DNA of 64,000 nucleotides from an uncultured Bacilli bacterium. GTDB taxonomy: Bacteria; Bacillota_I; Bacilli_A; RF39; UBA660. The stretch lies in the NCBI GenBank assembly GCA_934096985.1, contig CAKONC010000003.1:62001-126000 (forward strand). Direction: 5' to 3'. This document shows, in pieces, positions 1-8,700 of the stretch. Under the pieces are notes generated by a model. That model was not told where the DNA came from and ran no database searches. It saw only the letters and a list, made by a program, of their open reading frames with translations. The position numbers were made by a program, and so were the translations under genes. The first letter of the stretch is position 1. Each line of letters starts with the position of its first letter.

Positions 1-156
1 AACCTGTAAAGAAAGAGTTGTTGTACGAAGAAGAATAAAATGCGTGGCACGTTTTGTTGCGTAGCAATGAAAGTGGCGATAGCATTTTATAAGACTTATG
101 TAATTTTGTTTTATTACGAAGTTTTAAAACATTATGGAATAAGTCATAAAAGGGTT

Positions 157-240
157 CTAGGGAATCCCTAGCCCACGAGGTTATTTTGTTAGTATGACAA
201 AATACCTAGGGGGTTAAATATTTTGTCAAAGCCAAAATAT
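157..240 (+). other. Candidate oriT region with three hairpins
   Basis: Three inverted repeats lie in tandem just upstream of the relaxase module. The first is a 7-bp palindrome around one central base (157-171, CTAGGGA/TCCCTAG). The second is TATTTTGT/ACAAAATA (182-189 and 197-204) and the third ATATTTTG/CAAAATAT (218-225 and 233-240), both with 7-nt loops. MobV-type relaxases usually nick in hairpin-rich DNA directly upstream of their own gene, so this is the natural oriT candidate. The nick site cannot be read from the sequence. Bases 1-156 hold no gene I can support. Confidence 0.45.
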
Positions 241-271
241 ATCTCTAAAAAAACAAAGGAGTTGATTATTT

Positions 272-472
272 ATGAAGAAAAAATTTTATAACTTAAAATA
301 TGGAAAGTGTAAATTATTAGATGAGAAAAAAGACTTATATTTAGTGTATGCCGAAAACTGTGAACTACATTATATTGTTTGTACCTATATTGATAATATG
401 GGAACTATGATGGGTCAAGAATTTTTTGAAACACTAAATCAAGCCACATTATATTTTAATAAAGGAGCGTGA
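272..472 (+). CDS. Small hypothetical protein ahead of the relaxase
   Basis: A 66-residue protein of unknown function. It starts at ATG 272 behind a good ribosome-binding site (AAAGGAG about 8 nt upstream). It has no membrane segment or recognisable motif; it is Cys/Tyr-rich in the middle and ends in Lys-Gly-Ala. Its TGA stop overlaps the annotated GTG of the relaxase gene as GTGA, so the two are probably translationally coupled. Position suggests a mobilisation accessory protein, but nothing in the sequence proves it. Confidence 0.6.
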   Translation: MKKKFYNLKYGKCKLLDEKKDLYLVYAENCELHYIVCTYIDNMGTMMGQEFFETLNQATLYFNKGA

Positions 473-1854
473 TTATTATAGAACTAGCATATTCTTTTCA
501 TTTAGGTAGTGATAAAAATAAAAGAAACACATCAAGAAGTAGTGCTAAATCCAATAGAAGTGGTTCTACTTCTCTATCAAATAACGCCATACAAAATTCA
601 GCGGGTTTAACGAAAGTAGATAAACATAATTATAGAAAGTATGATAACAATCAAAATGACATTGAAATTATCAAAGGTAGTTCTTCATTGGTTGATGATG
701 TCAAAAAATTATATAAAGAAGAATTTGATGAATCGAAAGAAGAATATAACCTAAAGCAAGTAAGAGACGATAGAAAAATCAAAGATTATTTCACTCATAT
801 AAGTAATAATGAGAAAAATGATTTAGCCTGTGAAATAATAATTGAACTTGGAGATAAAAAGTATTGGGATACAAAAGATGATAAGTTTAAAAGAAAAATG
901 ACAAATGTTTATAAAAAGCAAATTGAAGATTTAGAAATTATATTACCTACTTTTAAAATAGCAAGTGCTATTATTCATTATGATGAAACAAGTCCACACT
1001 TGCACATCGTAGGAGTTCCTATAAAATTTAATAATAAAAATGGTATGAAAAAACAAGTTGGTAAATCAGATGTATTTACAAAAGAAAGTTTAAGAAAATT
1101 ACAAGATAAAATGCGTACCTTATGTATTGAATCTTTTAATAAAGAATATAATTTAACTAACACTTTAAAAGGTAAGAAAAAAGGCAGAAATCATGATTAT
1201 CATATTACTGAAATGGACAATTATTTAGAAATGAAAGAACAACTTGAAAAAAATCAAAAAAGCTTAAATAAAGCCAAACAACAATCTGACCTATTAGATA
1301 ATGATACAAAAGAAGCAAAAGATATCGTTAATAATTTAAAATTAGCATTCGGTAGAAAAGATAAATATGTTATAACGCAAGAATATAAAGATAAAATCAA
1401 TAGTTTTATCAGCCAAGTAGAAAATACAAATAAAGAATATAAGAATATTCAAAAATTATCAACAACTCTTACCAATGTTGACTCTAATATTAAAGAAAAC
1501 AATAAGAAAATAAAAATACTTACTGAAAATAATGAGGCATTGGAATTACGAGTTAAAAGTCTAACTGAAAAAAACAAGTTAAAAGATAATGAAATTGACG
1601 AATTAAAAGAAGAAAATAATTCTTTATTTGCAGAACTTAACTATTTTAAAAATAAGTTTATAAGACTAATTCAATTTATAAAAAATAGATTATTTAATAG
1701 AAAAAATAGAGATAAATATCGTGATTTTTCAAGAGATTTATACGAACATGGTGTTATTGAAGATGACACGATTAAAGAATTAAATGATACTTATAAATTC
1801 AGTAAAGAACATGATTTAGGCAAAGAAAAAGATGATTATGATATAGAAATCTAA
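469..1854 (+). CDS. MobV/Pre family plasmid mobilisation relaxase
   Basis: A 461-residue relaxase that should nick oriT and lead single-stranded DNA transfer of a mobilisable element. The metal-binding three-His signature HxDExxPHxH is present at residues 170-179 (H170, D172, E173, H177, H179), followed by the usual GVP strand. The C-terminal half from about residue 240 to 400 is Lys/Glu-rich coiled coil, as in other MobV proteins. The start is uncertain: GTG 469 lies only one base after the AAAGGAG at 461-467, so either stop-start coupling (GTGA) or a non-ATG start a few codons further in (ATT 475 has ideal spacing) is used. It converges on the next gene with a 4-bp overlap. Confidence 0.88.
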   Translation: MIIIELAYSFHLGSDKNKRNTSRSSAKSNRSGSTSLSNNAIQNSAGLTKVDKHNYRKYDNNQNDIEIIKGSSSLVDDVKKLYKEEFDESKEEYNLKQVRDDRKIKDYFTHISNNEKNDLACEIIIELGDKKYWDTKDDKFKRKMTNVYKKQIEDLEIILPTFKIASAIIHYDETSPHLHIVGVPIKFNNKNGMKKQVGKSDVFTKESLRKLQDKMRTLCIESFNKEYNLTNTLKGKKKGRNHDYHITEMDNYLEMKEQLEKNQKSLNKAKQQSDLLDNDTKEAKDIVNNLKLAFGRKDKYVITQEYKDKINSFISQVENTNKEYKNIQKLSTTLTNVDSNIKENNKKIKILTENNEALELRVKSLTEKNKLKDNEIDELKEENNSLFAELNYFKNKFIRLIQFIKNRLFNRKNRDKYRDFSRDLYEHGVIEDDTIKELNDTYKFSKEHDLGKEKDDYDIEI

Positions 1855-3773
1855 TCATCTTTTAATATATTATAATGACAATTAGGGCAACCTATTCCAT
1901 TAGTAATATGATTAATTCTTTGAATCCAGCTATTACCACATTTTGGACATAGCCAAAATACTTTTTTTGAACTACCATAAGAATAATTTTCTGGAAAAAG
2001 TCCTTGTTTATTATTTTTATTATAATCCCACATATTTAATATTTTTTTATGTGTAGAAGATAAATCATTTATTCCTTTTATAATGATCTTATTAGAACAA
2101 ATTGGACATCCTCTTCCTTTTGATTTATTTGAAATACTTGCTTTCCATTCGTGTTTATTATTACAAATCCACCATACCTTTTTATGACTTCCACTAAATA
2201 CACAATCAGGATAAATACCTAGCTTATTATTTTTATTATAATTCCATTCTTGTAATAAATCTGGATTTGTGGTTGCTAAATCATTATACCCTTTTAATAT
2301 TTTTTGATTAGAACAATAAGGACAATTATTATTATCAATAGTTCTATGACTTATTGTGCATTCATACTCGTGATTATTTTTGCAAATCCACCACACTTTT
2401 CTTGAAGATGTTGCATAAAATTGTGATGGTATTAATCCCTTGTTTTTTTCATAATTCCATTCCTTTGCTATTTCAGGATAGAGTACTTCTAATGATTTTT
2501 GCTTTATAGTAAACGAAACTAATTTTAAAATTTCCATTCTATCATTATTGATATTAACATAAACTTCTTTATTGTAAATATTTTTAATTAACTCATAAAT
2601 TGTTTTATCAAGACTTTTATAGTTATCATTTGTTTCTACATATATATCTTTTGAAGAACTATTTAATAATGGACAATTTTTTTCTCTTATTCTATATAAA
2701 GTGAGATTATTTTCATAACATAATTTATTCTTTTCTATATCTCTATCTATATCTTTATGCCAATTTGCCCCATCATATTCAATCCCTATATTTTTGTTTT
2801 TTAAATAAATATCTATTTCTTTACCATTTAAAAATGTTGGTTGATAGCTTTCAATTATTTGATTATCTACTTTATTCAAATAATAAACTATTGCTTTTTC
2901 TGGAAATGATATGCTTTTTTCTTTTGAACATTTTGGGCATCCTCTTCCGTTAATTTTATGCGAAACACTAGTTTTATAAGAATGTCCATTTTCGCAAATC
3001 CACCACACTTTTTGCGATGAGCTAGGTGTAACATTTTCTGGCAATATTTTATTTTTATTATAATCCCATTCTTGTATTAAAAATGGATATTTTTCTTTTA
3101 AATTTCCATTTTGAAGTATTAAAGTGTTAATTCTCTTATTTATAGCATTGTCAGTAGAACATTTATTACATAATATAGTATCTTTAGTTTTTGATAATGC
3201 CCTTACAAATTTTTTGTTACATTTACTGCATATCCAATTAACTTTAGTATGACTATTTACAGAGAGTATATAAGGATCAATTCCTGATAATTTATTCAAT
3301 TCAAAGTTCCAGTATTTTTTCCAATTTGGTTTCAATGTAAATATATCATTTAATCCTTGTTTTATTTTTTTATTACTGCAAAAAGGACAACCCTTATTTT
3401 TTTCTTTTGCATATAAAAACGATTCATATGATTCTCCACATTTATTGCATTTCCACCAGACTTTTTTTTCTGATCCTTTGCTAATTTGATTAGGTTTTAC
3501 ATTATTTAGACTATAATCCCATTCTTGTAATAATTCTGGATTTGTTGTTGCTAAATCATTAATGCCTTTTACAATAAGTTTATTAGAACAAATTGGGCAT
3601 CCCACTCCTTTTGTTTTGGATCTCACAATTTGTTGATATGAGTGTTGCTTTTCACATTTCCACCAAACTAATTTTTGACTTCCAATTGTTATTTTATTTA
3701 GTAGATCATTATCATTTTTTTCATAATCCCAATATTTCATAATTTCTTTATTATCTTTTAATAAATTACTCAT
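1851..3773 (-). CDS. Seven zinc-ribbon repeats with embedded Vsr/DUF559-like nuclease domain
   Basis: A 640-residue protein. Seven copies of a Cys/His ribbon of the DUF4379 probable-zinc-ribbon type occur (pairs near 40/59, 109/129, 182/202, 260/279, 464/484, 537/556, 609/629), each with a WW-C-x3-H or C-xx-C then G-C-P-x-C pattern and preceded by an EWDY-N motif. Between ribbons four and five (about 288-370) is a PD-(D/E)XK-like domain resembling Vsr/DUF559: E292, D321, E332-Y-D-G and H339. This looks like a mobile or defence-associated DNA-cutting protein with a DNA-reading zinc array. Start ATG has AGGTGG upstream. Target and role are unknown. Confidence 0.75.
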   Translation of the reverse strand: MSNLLKDNKEIMKYWDYEKNDNDLLNKITIGSQKLVWWKCEKQHSYQQIVRSKTKGVGCPICSNKLIVKGINDLATTNPELLQEWDYSLNNVKPNQISKGSEKKVWWKCNKCGESYESFLYAKEKNKGCPFCSNKKIKQGLNDIFTLKPNWKKYWNFELNKLSGIDPYILSVNSHTKVNWICSKCNKKFVRALSKTKDTILCNKCSTDNAINKRINTLILQNGNLKEKYPFLIQEWDYNKNKILPENVTPSSSQKVWWICENGHSYKTSVSHKINGRGCPKCSKEKSISFPEKAIVYYLNKVDNQIIESYQPTFLNGKEIDIYLKNKNIGIEYDGANWHKDIDRDIEKNKLCYENNLTLYRIREKNCPLLNSSSKDIYVETNDNYKSLDKTIYELIKNIYNKEVYVNINNDRMEILKLVSFTIKQKSLEVLYPEIAKEWNYEKNKGLIPSQFYATSSRKVWWICKNNHEYECTISHRTIDNNNCPYCSNQKILKGYNDLATTNPDLLQEWNYNKNNKLGIYPDCVFSGSHKKVWWICNNKHEWKASISNKSKGRGCPICSNKIIIKGINDLSSTHKKILNMWDYNKNNKQGLFPENYSYGSSKKVFWLCPKCGNSWIQRINHITNGIGCPNCHYNILKDD

Positions 3774-4221
3774 AATTCCACCTGCTTTAATTACTAACTA
3801 TTTTTAAAATAATCTTTATTCAATATTAAATATGTAATATTTGTTAACTTGTATCATCTTATTCATTCATTAAACTCTTATTAGTTTGCATATTCATTAT
3901 GGTATATAATTTTAATTATAATTTAAAAAATAATTATTGTAATAACTTAATAAATAATGTAAGACTTTTCAATAGTAAAAGATTTATTTTGGTACAACTT
4001 TATTCTATATATACCTAAAATTTATAAAAACTCAATCAACTTTTTAACCATTAAATTTAGTTTCAAAATCTAATTTTCAAGATATAAAAAGTTTAATACA
4101 ACTTCTATTGAAAATTTATAATTAATAATAGAAATTAACTTTCTTTGCTATACACAAGAACTTTTAATTAATAAGTGTTAATTTGATAAATAAATTTAAT
4201 ATTGTTAACATTCATTTAAAT
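3774..4221. other. 448-bp AT-rich intergenic region, no gene seen
   Basis: This spacer separates two minus-strand genes and must carry the promoter of the zinc-ribbon gene. No ORF, RNA gene or clear terminator is visible. The only structure noticed is a perfect 10-bp inverted repeat, TTTTCAATAG (3966-3975) and CTATTGAAAA (4105-4114), about 130 bp apart, too small to call an element end. Confidence 0.5.
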
Positions 4222-5757
4222 TTAGTTTTCGATTTCTTTCATTTCTTTTATATCTTTTATATTAATAATTGTATTGCCAATCATAATAGTATTTTCCTCA
4301 TTAAATATTTCATAAAATAAACCTGTAAATATTTTGCCATCTTTTAATGTTACTTTAACATCTTTTTGAAATAAATTATAGTTTATTTTACATGAATCTT
4401 TTGAAAAATTATAATCTATGATTTTAATAATATTTTTGGTTTTTTCTAAAGGATATGGAACTTTATCTTTTGAATAATATCCTATACTCCTAACAATTCC
4501 TTCGATTTGTTCATTTCCAAACTCAATTAAAACTGTATCGCCTAAATAAATTCCGTTGATATTGCTTTTATAACAAAATATTTTGTCATCATAACCAATA
4601 TTCGGTTCGACGAAAATATATTTATACATATCTTTATCCGGATTTATATCAGTTAATACATCAATTATTTCTTCAGTTATTTTCCCGGTCTCCGTTATAT
4701 CATCATTTTCTATGCCATATTTTTGTAAATAATCTGATAATTGTTCTATCAATTCAACAATATCAGTGTTTATTATAATGTCAGTATTATATAAAAAATT
4801 AACCTGCCATTTTTCTAAATATTTTGTTATTTCGGATTCTGGGATATCTTCATAACTTGTATATCTTATTTCTTTATTTTGTTCTTCTTCAATTATTTTT
4901 AGAATATCTTTTGTTTTATCTATTGAGAATGGTACATCTTCTTCATAGAATTTTTCAATATCAATTACTATGCCAATAACATCTTTACCATTTCTATTAA
5001 CTAAAACTTTATCATTTATCCAAATATCTTCTAAATCTGTTTTGTAATAAAACGATGGTTCATTAATTGTTTTTGCCACAATATCATCATCATATATTAC
5101 TGATACATAAGTATATTGCTTAGGTAAGTTTTTATTTATAGATTCATTCGTAGTATCAAATTCATTACTTATTGTATTTTCTATCGTTAAATTAATATTT
5201 TTATCTAAATTAATTGAAATATTATATTGTATTTTATTAATCAAATTAAAAATGCTAAAAAATCCATATTTCGTTAAATTATACTTTTTTAAACATTCAC
5301 AAGAAAAATAATAATTATCTTTTTTTATGTGAGTTATTTCTTTGAAAAAATTTTTATAAATTTCTTTTCTTCTTTTTCCAAAACAATTAAATGGCTCAAA
5401 AAATAAATTAACACAATGAATATTTTTTTTTAGTGATTTCTTAGTAATGAGTAACATCAGAGAGTAAAATCCATCTTCTACACCATCCATAATTATAACA
5501 TTTTGAATATTCTCTAATGCATTATCAATATTTTTATTAAGTTTATCATTTATTTCTAAATTTTCGTAGCGAGAATAGGAATGGCCGATATATCCTAGTG
5601 AAACATCATCCAAATATACTTTTATATCTGCACAACTATAATCTTCATAATATTTACCTAAAAAATGTATTATTTTTATATTTGAATTTCGCTCTTTAAT
5701 AATTTTTGAAAAGAAATTTCCTGATTCTCCAAAAACTATATATGTACAATCACTCAT
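4222..5757 (-). CDS. Modular protein with degenerate FtsZ/tubulin-like N-terminus
   Basis: A 511-residue protein, not assigned to a named family. Residues about 1-190 read like a worn FtsZ/tubulin fold: a first strand and turn (IVFGESGN), a strand followed by DGVEDG where FtsZ has its GGGTGTG loop, then a strand ending in EPF-x-x-FGKRR, matching the KPF-x-x-EGKRR segment of FtsZ. The GTP-binding loop is therefore lost. Two related beta-rich modules follow (about 220-300 and 380-450; pattern Y-x-D, G/ND-V-L-V, GIV, P-x-x-K-T-K). A C-terminal SH3/Sm-like strand set (VTLKDGK-F-G) ends it. It is 12 bp downstream of a membrane-protein gene on the same strand, probably one operon. Confidence 0.6.
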   Translation of the reverse strand: MSDCTYIVFGESGNFFSKIIKERNSNIKIIHFLGKYYEDYSCADIKVYLDDVSLGYIGHSYSRYENLEINDKLNKNIDNALENIQNVIIMDGVEDGFYSLMLLITKKSLKKNIHCVNLFFEPFNCFGKRRKEIYKNFFKEITHIKKDNYYFSCECLKKYNLTKYGFFSIFNLINKIQYNISINLDKNINLTIENTISNEFDTTNESINKNLPKQYTYVSVIYDDDIVAKTINEPSFYYKTDLEDIWINDKVLVNRNGKDVIGIVIDIEKFYEEDVPFSIDKTKDILKIIEEEQNKEIRYTSYEDIPESEITKYLEKWQVNFLYNTDIIINTDIVELIEQLSDYLQKYGIENDDITETGKITEEIIDVLTDINPDKDMYKYIFVEPNIGYDDKIFCYKSNINGIYLGDTVLIEFGNEQIEGIVRSIGYYSKDKVPYPLEKTKNIIKIIDYNFSKDSCKINYNLFQKDVKVTLKDGKIFTGLFYEIFNEENTIMIGNTIINIKDIKEMKEIEN

Positions 5758-5769
5758 TTAAATCACAAC

Positions 5770-6549
5770 CTATCTTTTTTTATAATCTAGTATTTTAAAA
5801 CCAAAATTTTTATTCATAAAATCAATAATTTCATCATTATTTAATTTTTTATTCTTTTTAAGGAATAAGTATATTTTAAAATACTTTTTATAGTTTTCCC
5901 TTCTATAGCTTAAAAGCATTTGGTAAAATTTGTTCAATTCATAAAGACTAAAATCTATTTCTTTTTGAGCAATGTTGATTAAAATACTATCAACATAACT
6001 GTATATCAATCTAAATGACTTATGAGGCACTTCTTTTTTTAAATATATTTTTCTAAATACAAAATGATTAAAATAAAGAGCATTATAATTTTCAATTATT
6101 TCATTACAAAGTATAGGAATTAATCGATTCAAATTATAAACGTCTTGATATTCATTTTGATTATCATAATTTTCATACTCATAAAAAAAGTTGATTTCCA
6201 ATATTTCACATACATTTTCACTTGCATATTCTAAATTATCATTTAAAAATTTAGTCATATCTCTAGACAACTTTTTAATCATGTCATGCTTTTTTCCCAT
6301 AGTTAATCTATTAAAAGGCTGAGATAAAATATCATGATAAGTAACAATATATCTATAAATGGGCTCATAGTATCTCAAATATATTTCTTTTTGCTTTAAA
6401 TCATAATTGATTATTGTTCCCACAAGTATTGGAATAAAAATAGAGAACATGGTAGAATATGCAACAGAATCAGTCATAAATAACAATGCAGTACAAATTC
6501 CAACAGCAACAAATAAAGATATTGTAATTATAAGATATTTTTTATTCAA
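5770..6549 (-). CDS. Membrane-anchored hypothetical protein
   Basis: A 259-residue protein with two closely spaced N-terminal membrane helices (about 5-27 and 30-48) and a long, charged, Tyr/Asn-rich helical cytosolic part. The family is not recognised. The start is TTG at 6549, supported by GAGGGG about 8 nt upstream; no ATG fits as well. It is the promoter-proximal partner of the FtsZ-like gene 12 bp downstream, so the two may form a membrane-tethered pair. That functional link is inference from position only. Confidence 0.6.
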   Translation of the reverse strand: MNKKYLIITISLFVAVGICTALLFMTDSVAYSTMFSIFIPILVGTIINYDLKQKEIYLRYYEPIYRYIVTYHDILSQPFNRLTMGKKHDMIKKLSRDMTKFLNDNLEYASENVCEILEINFFYEYENYDNQNEYQDVYNLNRLIPILCNEIIENYNALYFNHFVFRKIYLKKEVPHKSFRLIYSYVDSILINIAQKEIDFSLYELNKFYQMLLSYRRENYKKYFKIYLFLKKNKKLNNDEIIDFMNKNFGFKILDYKKR

Positions 6550-6657
6550 AGTAACCGCCCCTCTTTCCCAAATATAAATATTACATATATGTCATATTAT
6601 ACTATTTTTTGACACATTTTTCGAGACATTACACTTATTTTGTGTTAAAATGTTATT

Positions 6658-6770
6658 AGTGATTGATATTTATGTATCAATTCGTGTATTGGAAAAAAGT
6701 TGTAGATATCTACGACGTTGGCTCCATTTGAAATCAACTTACGAACCTATTATAGTGTCGTAAGTTTTTT
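6658..6770 (+). ncRNA. Candidate structured small RNA
   Basis: A promoter-to-terminator unit without an ORF. Upstream is GAGACA (6623-6628), a 17-bp spacer and extended -10 TGTTAAAAT (TAAAAT 6646-6651), giving a start near 6658. Hairpins follow: TTGATA/TATCAA (6663-6680), a near-palindromic GTTGTAGA/TCTACGAC (6699-6716), and a 9-bp stem AACTTACGA/TCGTAAGTT (6736-6744 and 6758-6766) with six T residues, a textbook Rho-independent terminator. It runs toward the 3' end of the nuclease-like gene. No known RNA family is recognised. Confidence 0.5.
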
Positions 6771-6822
6771 AATGTCTAAATTAACCGCCGTCTCAGCCAA
6801 AGAAATTCCATCAAATAATAAT

Positions 6823-7566
6823 TTATTTTTTCTTGAAATTAATAATATCGTCTCTAATAAAATTCCATCTTATACAAACTAGGTATTTATCTTTTACATT
6901 GTTGGTTACTCCATTTAAACAACGTTTTTTTGGCCCTATAGTTAAACAAGCAATATGCGGTGAGTTAAACTCTAAGCATCTTTTTGTTAATATCAAATCA
7001 TATATTTCGTATTTTGTTATCCACACATAATCATTAGTTTTACCGCAAACCAATGCATCAATATCATAATCCGAATTTCTTCCTCTAATAATAAATCTAT
7101 CTATCATATCAACAATAATTTTAGTTTTATTAATTGCTATATTAAATTCATCTAAATCTTTTTGATATAATGTTTTATACTCTTCCGAAGATAATTGATT
7201 ATTATAATCATTATGTCCATTTTCGTCTTTTCTATATCCATAATGATAACCAACATATTTTTGTATTATCTCGTTTGATAATCCAATATTCCATAGATAT
7301 CTTTCAAATTCTTGAATTTGCTCATGATGTATTGAATTACTATTGCCACATTTTAAACTAATATTTTTTATTTTATTTTTATATTTAATAAATATATCTG
7401 TTTTTTGTACCATTTTATTTTTCCAACATTTAATGGGTTCATCGCTAGTTATATTTCCATCATAAATGTCTTCTAAAAATTCTTGTGAATTTTTATCTAG
7501 TTCTTTCAAATATTTATTATTAAATAAATAAACAAAATCATTTTCATTTTGATATCCATAATTCAT
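6823..7566 (-). CDS. Putative PD-(D/E)XK-like nuclease of unknown function
   Basis: A 247-residue protein. The N-terminal region carries E8, then D57-I-F-I and S70-L-K72-C-G-N-S-x-S-x-H-H, a spacing that resembles the restriction-endonuclease core with Ser replacing the usual Glu of ExK. A later YHYGYR motif and a D-x-D near residue 168 are also striking. No methyltransferase or specificity subunit is adjacent, so it is not an obvious restriction system. It sits between two candidate small RNAs, and its own leader contains a terminator, suggesting attenuation or an RNA-linked control. The nuclease assignment is an inference from motif spacing. Confidence 0.5.
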   Translation of the reverse strand: MNYGYQNENDFVYLFNNKYLKELDKNSQEFLEDIYDGNITSDEPIKCWKNKMVQKTDIFIKYKNKIKNISLKCGNSNSIHHEQIQEFERYLWNIGLSNEIIQKYVGYHYGYRKDENGHNDYNNQLSSEEYKTLYQKDLDEFNIAINKTKIIVDMIDRFIIRGRNSDYDIDALVCGKTNDYVWITKYEIYDLILTKRCLEFNSPHIACLTIGPKKRCLNGVTNNVKDKYLVCIRWNFIRDDIINFKKK

Positions 7567-7591
7567 TTTCCAATTTTCCTTTTCTGATAAT

Positions 7592-7707
7592 AAAAAAAGG
7601 ATTTCTTTTATTAAAGAAATCCGAATAGATATATTTTTCTTGCCATAAAATATAAATTATCGATTAGAGTGTAGTACATTAACGTTTTTCAGCAAGTCAA
7701 TTAATGT
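7592..7707 (-). ncRNA. Terminated leader RNA / small RNA upstream of the nuclease-like gene
   Basis: On the minus strand an extended -10 promoter (TG-T-TATAAT, plus-strand 7714-7722) precedes a transcript of roughly 115 nt. It opens with an 8-bp hairpin TACATTAA/TTAATGTA (7701-7708 with 7675-7682) and ends with a perfect 10-bp stem GGATTTCTTT/AAAGAAATCC (7599-7622) followed by seven T residues. The start codon of the nuclease-like gene is only 26 bp beyond. This is either an attenuated leader or a separate small RNA in the promoter-RNA-terminator-toxin order known from type III toxin-antitoxin loci. Confidence 0.5.
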
Positions 7708-7759
7708 ATTTGAATTATAACACGAAAATAAAATAATAATCAATATCTTTTATATACAA

Positions 7760-7968
7760 TTACATTTTTTTATTCAACCATTCAGTTGACTTTATAATCA
7801 TGTATAAGCTTATAATTATTATAATTAAAGCAATTCCCCTACCCGTTGCAATTACCATCATTTCAAAAAACTCCGTTTGACCTTCACCAAAAGTTGGTAT
7901 AAGAATTATTTCTAATGAAATTAAGCAAACTAAATTTGATTAATTTTTACTAATTTTGATTTAGCCAT
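7760..7968 (-). pseudogene. Frameshifted small membrane protein remnant
   Basis: The minus strand has a strong AAGGAG and ATG (7966-7968) that opens 12 codons and then stops. In the next frame the sequence continues as a coherent tail with a hydrophobic segment (ATGRG then a run of Ile/Leu/Tyr) ending STEWLNKKM at TAA 7760-7762. This looks like a small membrane protein broken by a frameshift near 7930. It is divergent from a TetR remnant and was probably its regulated partner. Confidence 0.4.
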
Positions 7969-7993
7969 ATAATCTCCTTCAATTAAAAGACAC

Positions 7994-8037
7994 TTGTTCT
8001 TTTAATACTATCACATTATAATGTAGACAGATGTCTA
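7994..8037 (+). promoter_or_regulatory. Promoter with TetR-type operator
   Basis: TTGTTC (7994-7999), a 17-bp spacer and TATAAT (8017-8022) are followed immediately by the perfect inverted repeat TAGACA-GA-TGTCTA (8024-8037), placed over the expected transcription start. A palindrome at +1 in front of a TetR gene is the usual layout of TetR autorepression. Confidence 0.6.
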
Positions 8038-8085
8038 ATTCAATCAACAGATTAACTTAAAATGTCTAAATAATGGATGTATGTT

Positions 8086-8624
8086 ATGAATGTAGCAAAT
8101 AAAAAAAAGAATCAAATAAAAAGATTAAAAAAGCATTTATTGAACTACTTCAAACGAAAGAAATTAATGAAACTAATATTACGGGCTTAGTAAAGAAAGC
8201 ATGTATAAATCGTTCAACTTTTTATGTAAATTATATTGATATATATGATTTAGCAGACAAAATAAAGGAAGAAATGTTTATTAATTTATTAGAACTTTAT
8301 AAAGAAGAATCAATAAAACAAAAACATTTTTATAACTATTTAAATTTATTTGCTCATATAAAAGAAAATCAAATATATTACAAAACTATGTTAAAATTAA
8401 ATTTTGATTTTATGAATTATTATGACAATCATTTAGGAAAATCAGATATGATTAAATATTATGGAACTACTAAAAATATGGATTATCATATTGAATTTTT
8501 TAAAGTTGGTATGATGGCTATTATAAAAAAATTGTTATTAAATAATTGCAAAGAAAGTCCCAAAGAAATGATAGAAATAATTAATTCTGAATACAAAGGA
8601 AAAAGTCTAGAAAATCGGATATGA
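8086..8624 (+). pseudogene. TetR family regulator, frameshifted in an A8 run
   Basis: Translating from ATG 8086 gives a few residues and then hits the run of eight A at 8101-8108. One additional A would join this start to the frame that encodes a clear TetR helix-turn-helix (KAFIELL, ITGLVKKA, NRSTFYVNY, D-x-YDLAD) and the following ligand-binding part, which is open to TAA 8622-8624. Only the part from ATG 8274 is otherwise translatable, and that lacks the DNA-binding domain. So this is a TetR gene inactivated, or switched, by slippage in a homopolymer; a sequencing error is also possible. Confidence 0.65.
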
Positions 8625-8655
8625 AACCTATTTACAAACTTAAAGACTTAAACAT

Positions 8656-8694
8656 TAAAACAGAAAAGTAATTTTTCAACTTTTCTGTTTTTTC
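8656..8694 (+). terminator. Rho-independent terminator after the tetR remnant
   Basis: Stem AAACAGAAAAG (8658-8668) pairs with CTTTTCTGTTT (8680-8690) and runs into further T residues. Confidence 0.7.
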
Positions 8695-8700
8695 TCACAT

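Noticed and set aside
3966..4114. A 10-bp inverted repeat pair as ends of a small mobile element
   Set aside because: No transposase, no flanking direct repeats and only 10 bp in very AT-rich DNA; chance is likely.
6823..7745. A standard type III toxin-antitoxin locus
   Set aside because: The upstream RNA has no tandem repeats and the protein does not resemble ToxN, CptN or TenpN, so only a loose analogy is reported.
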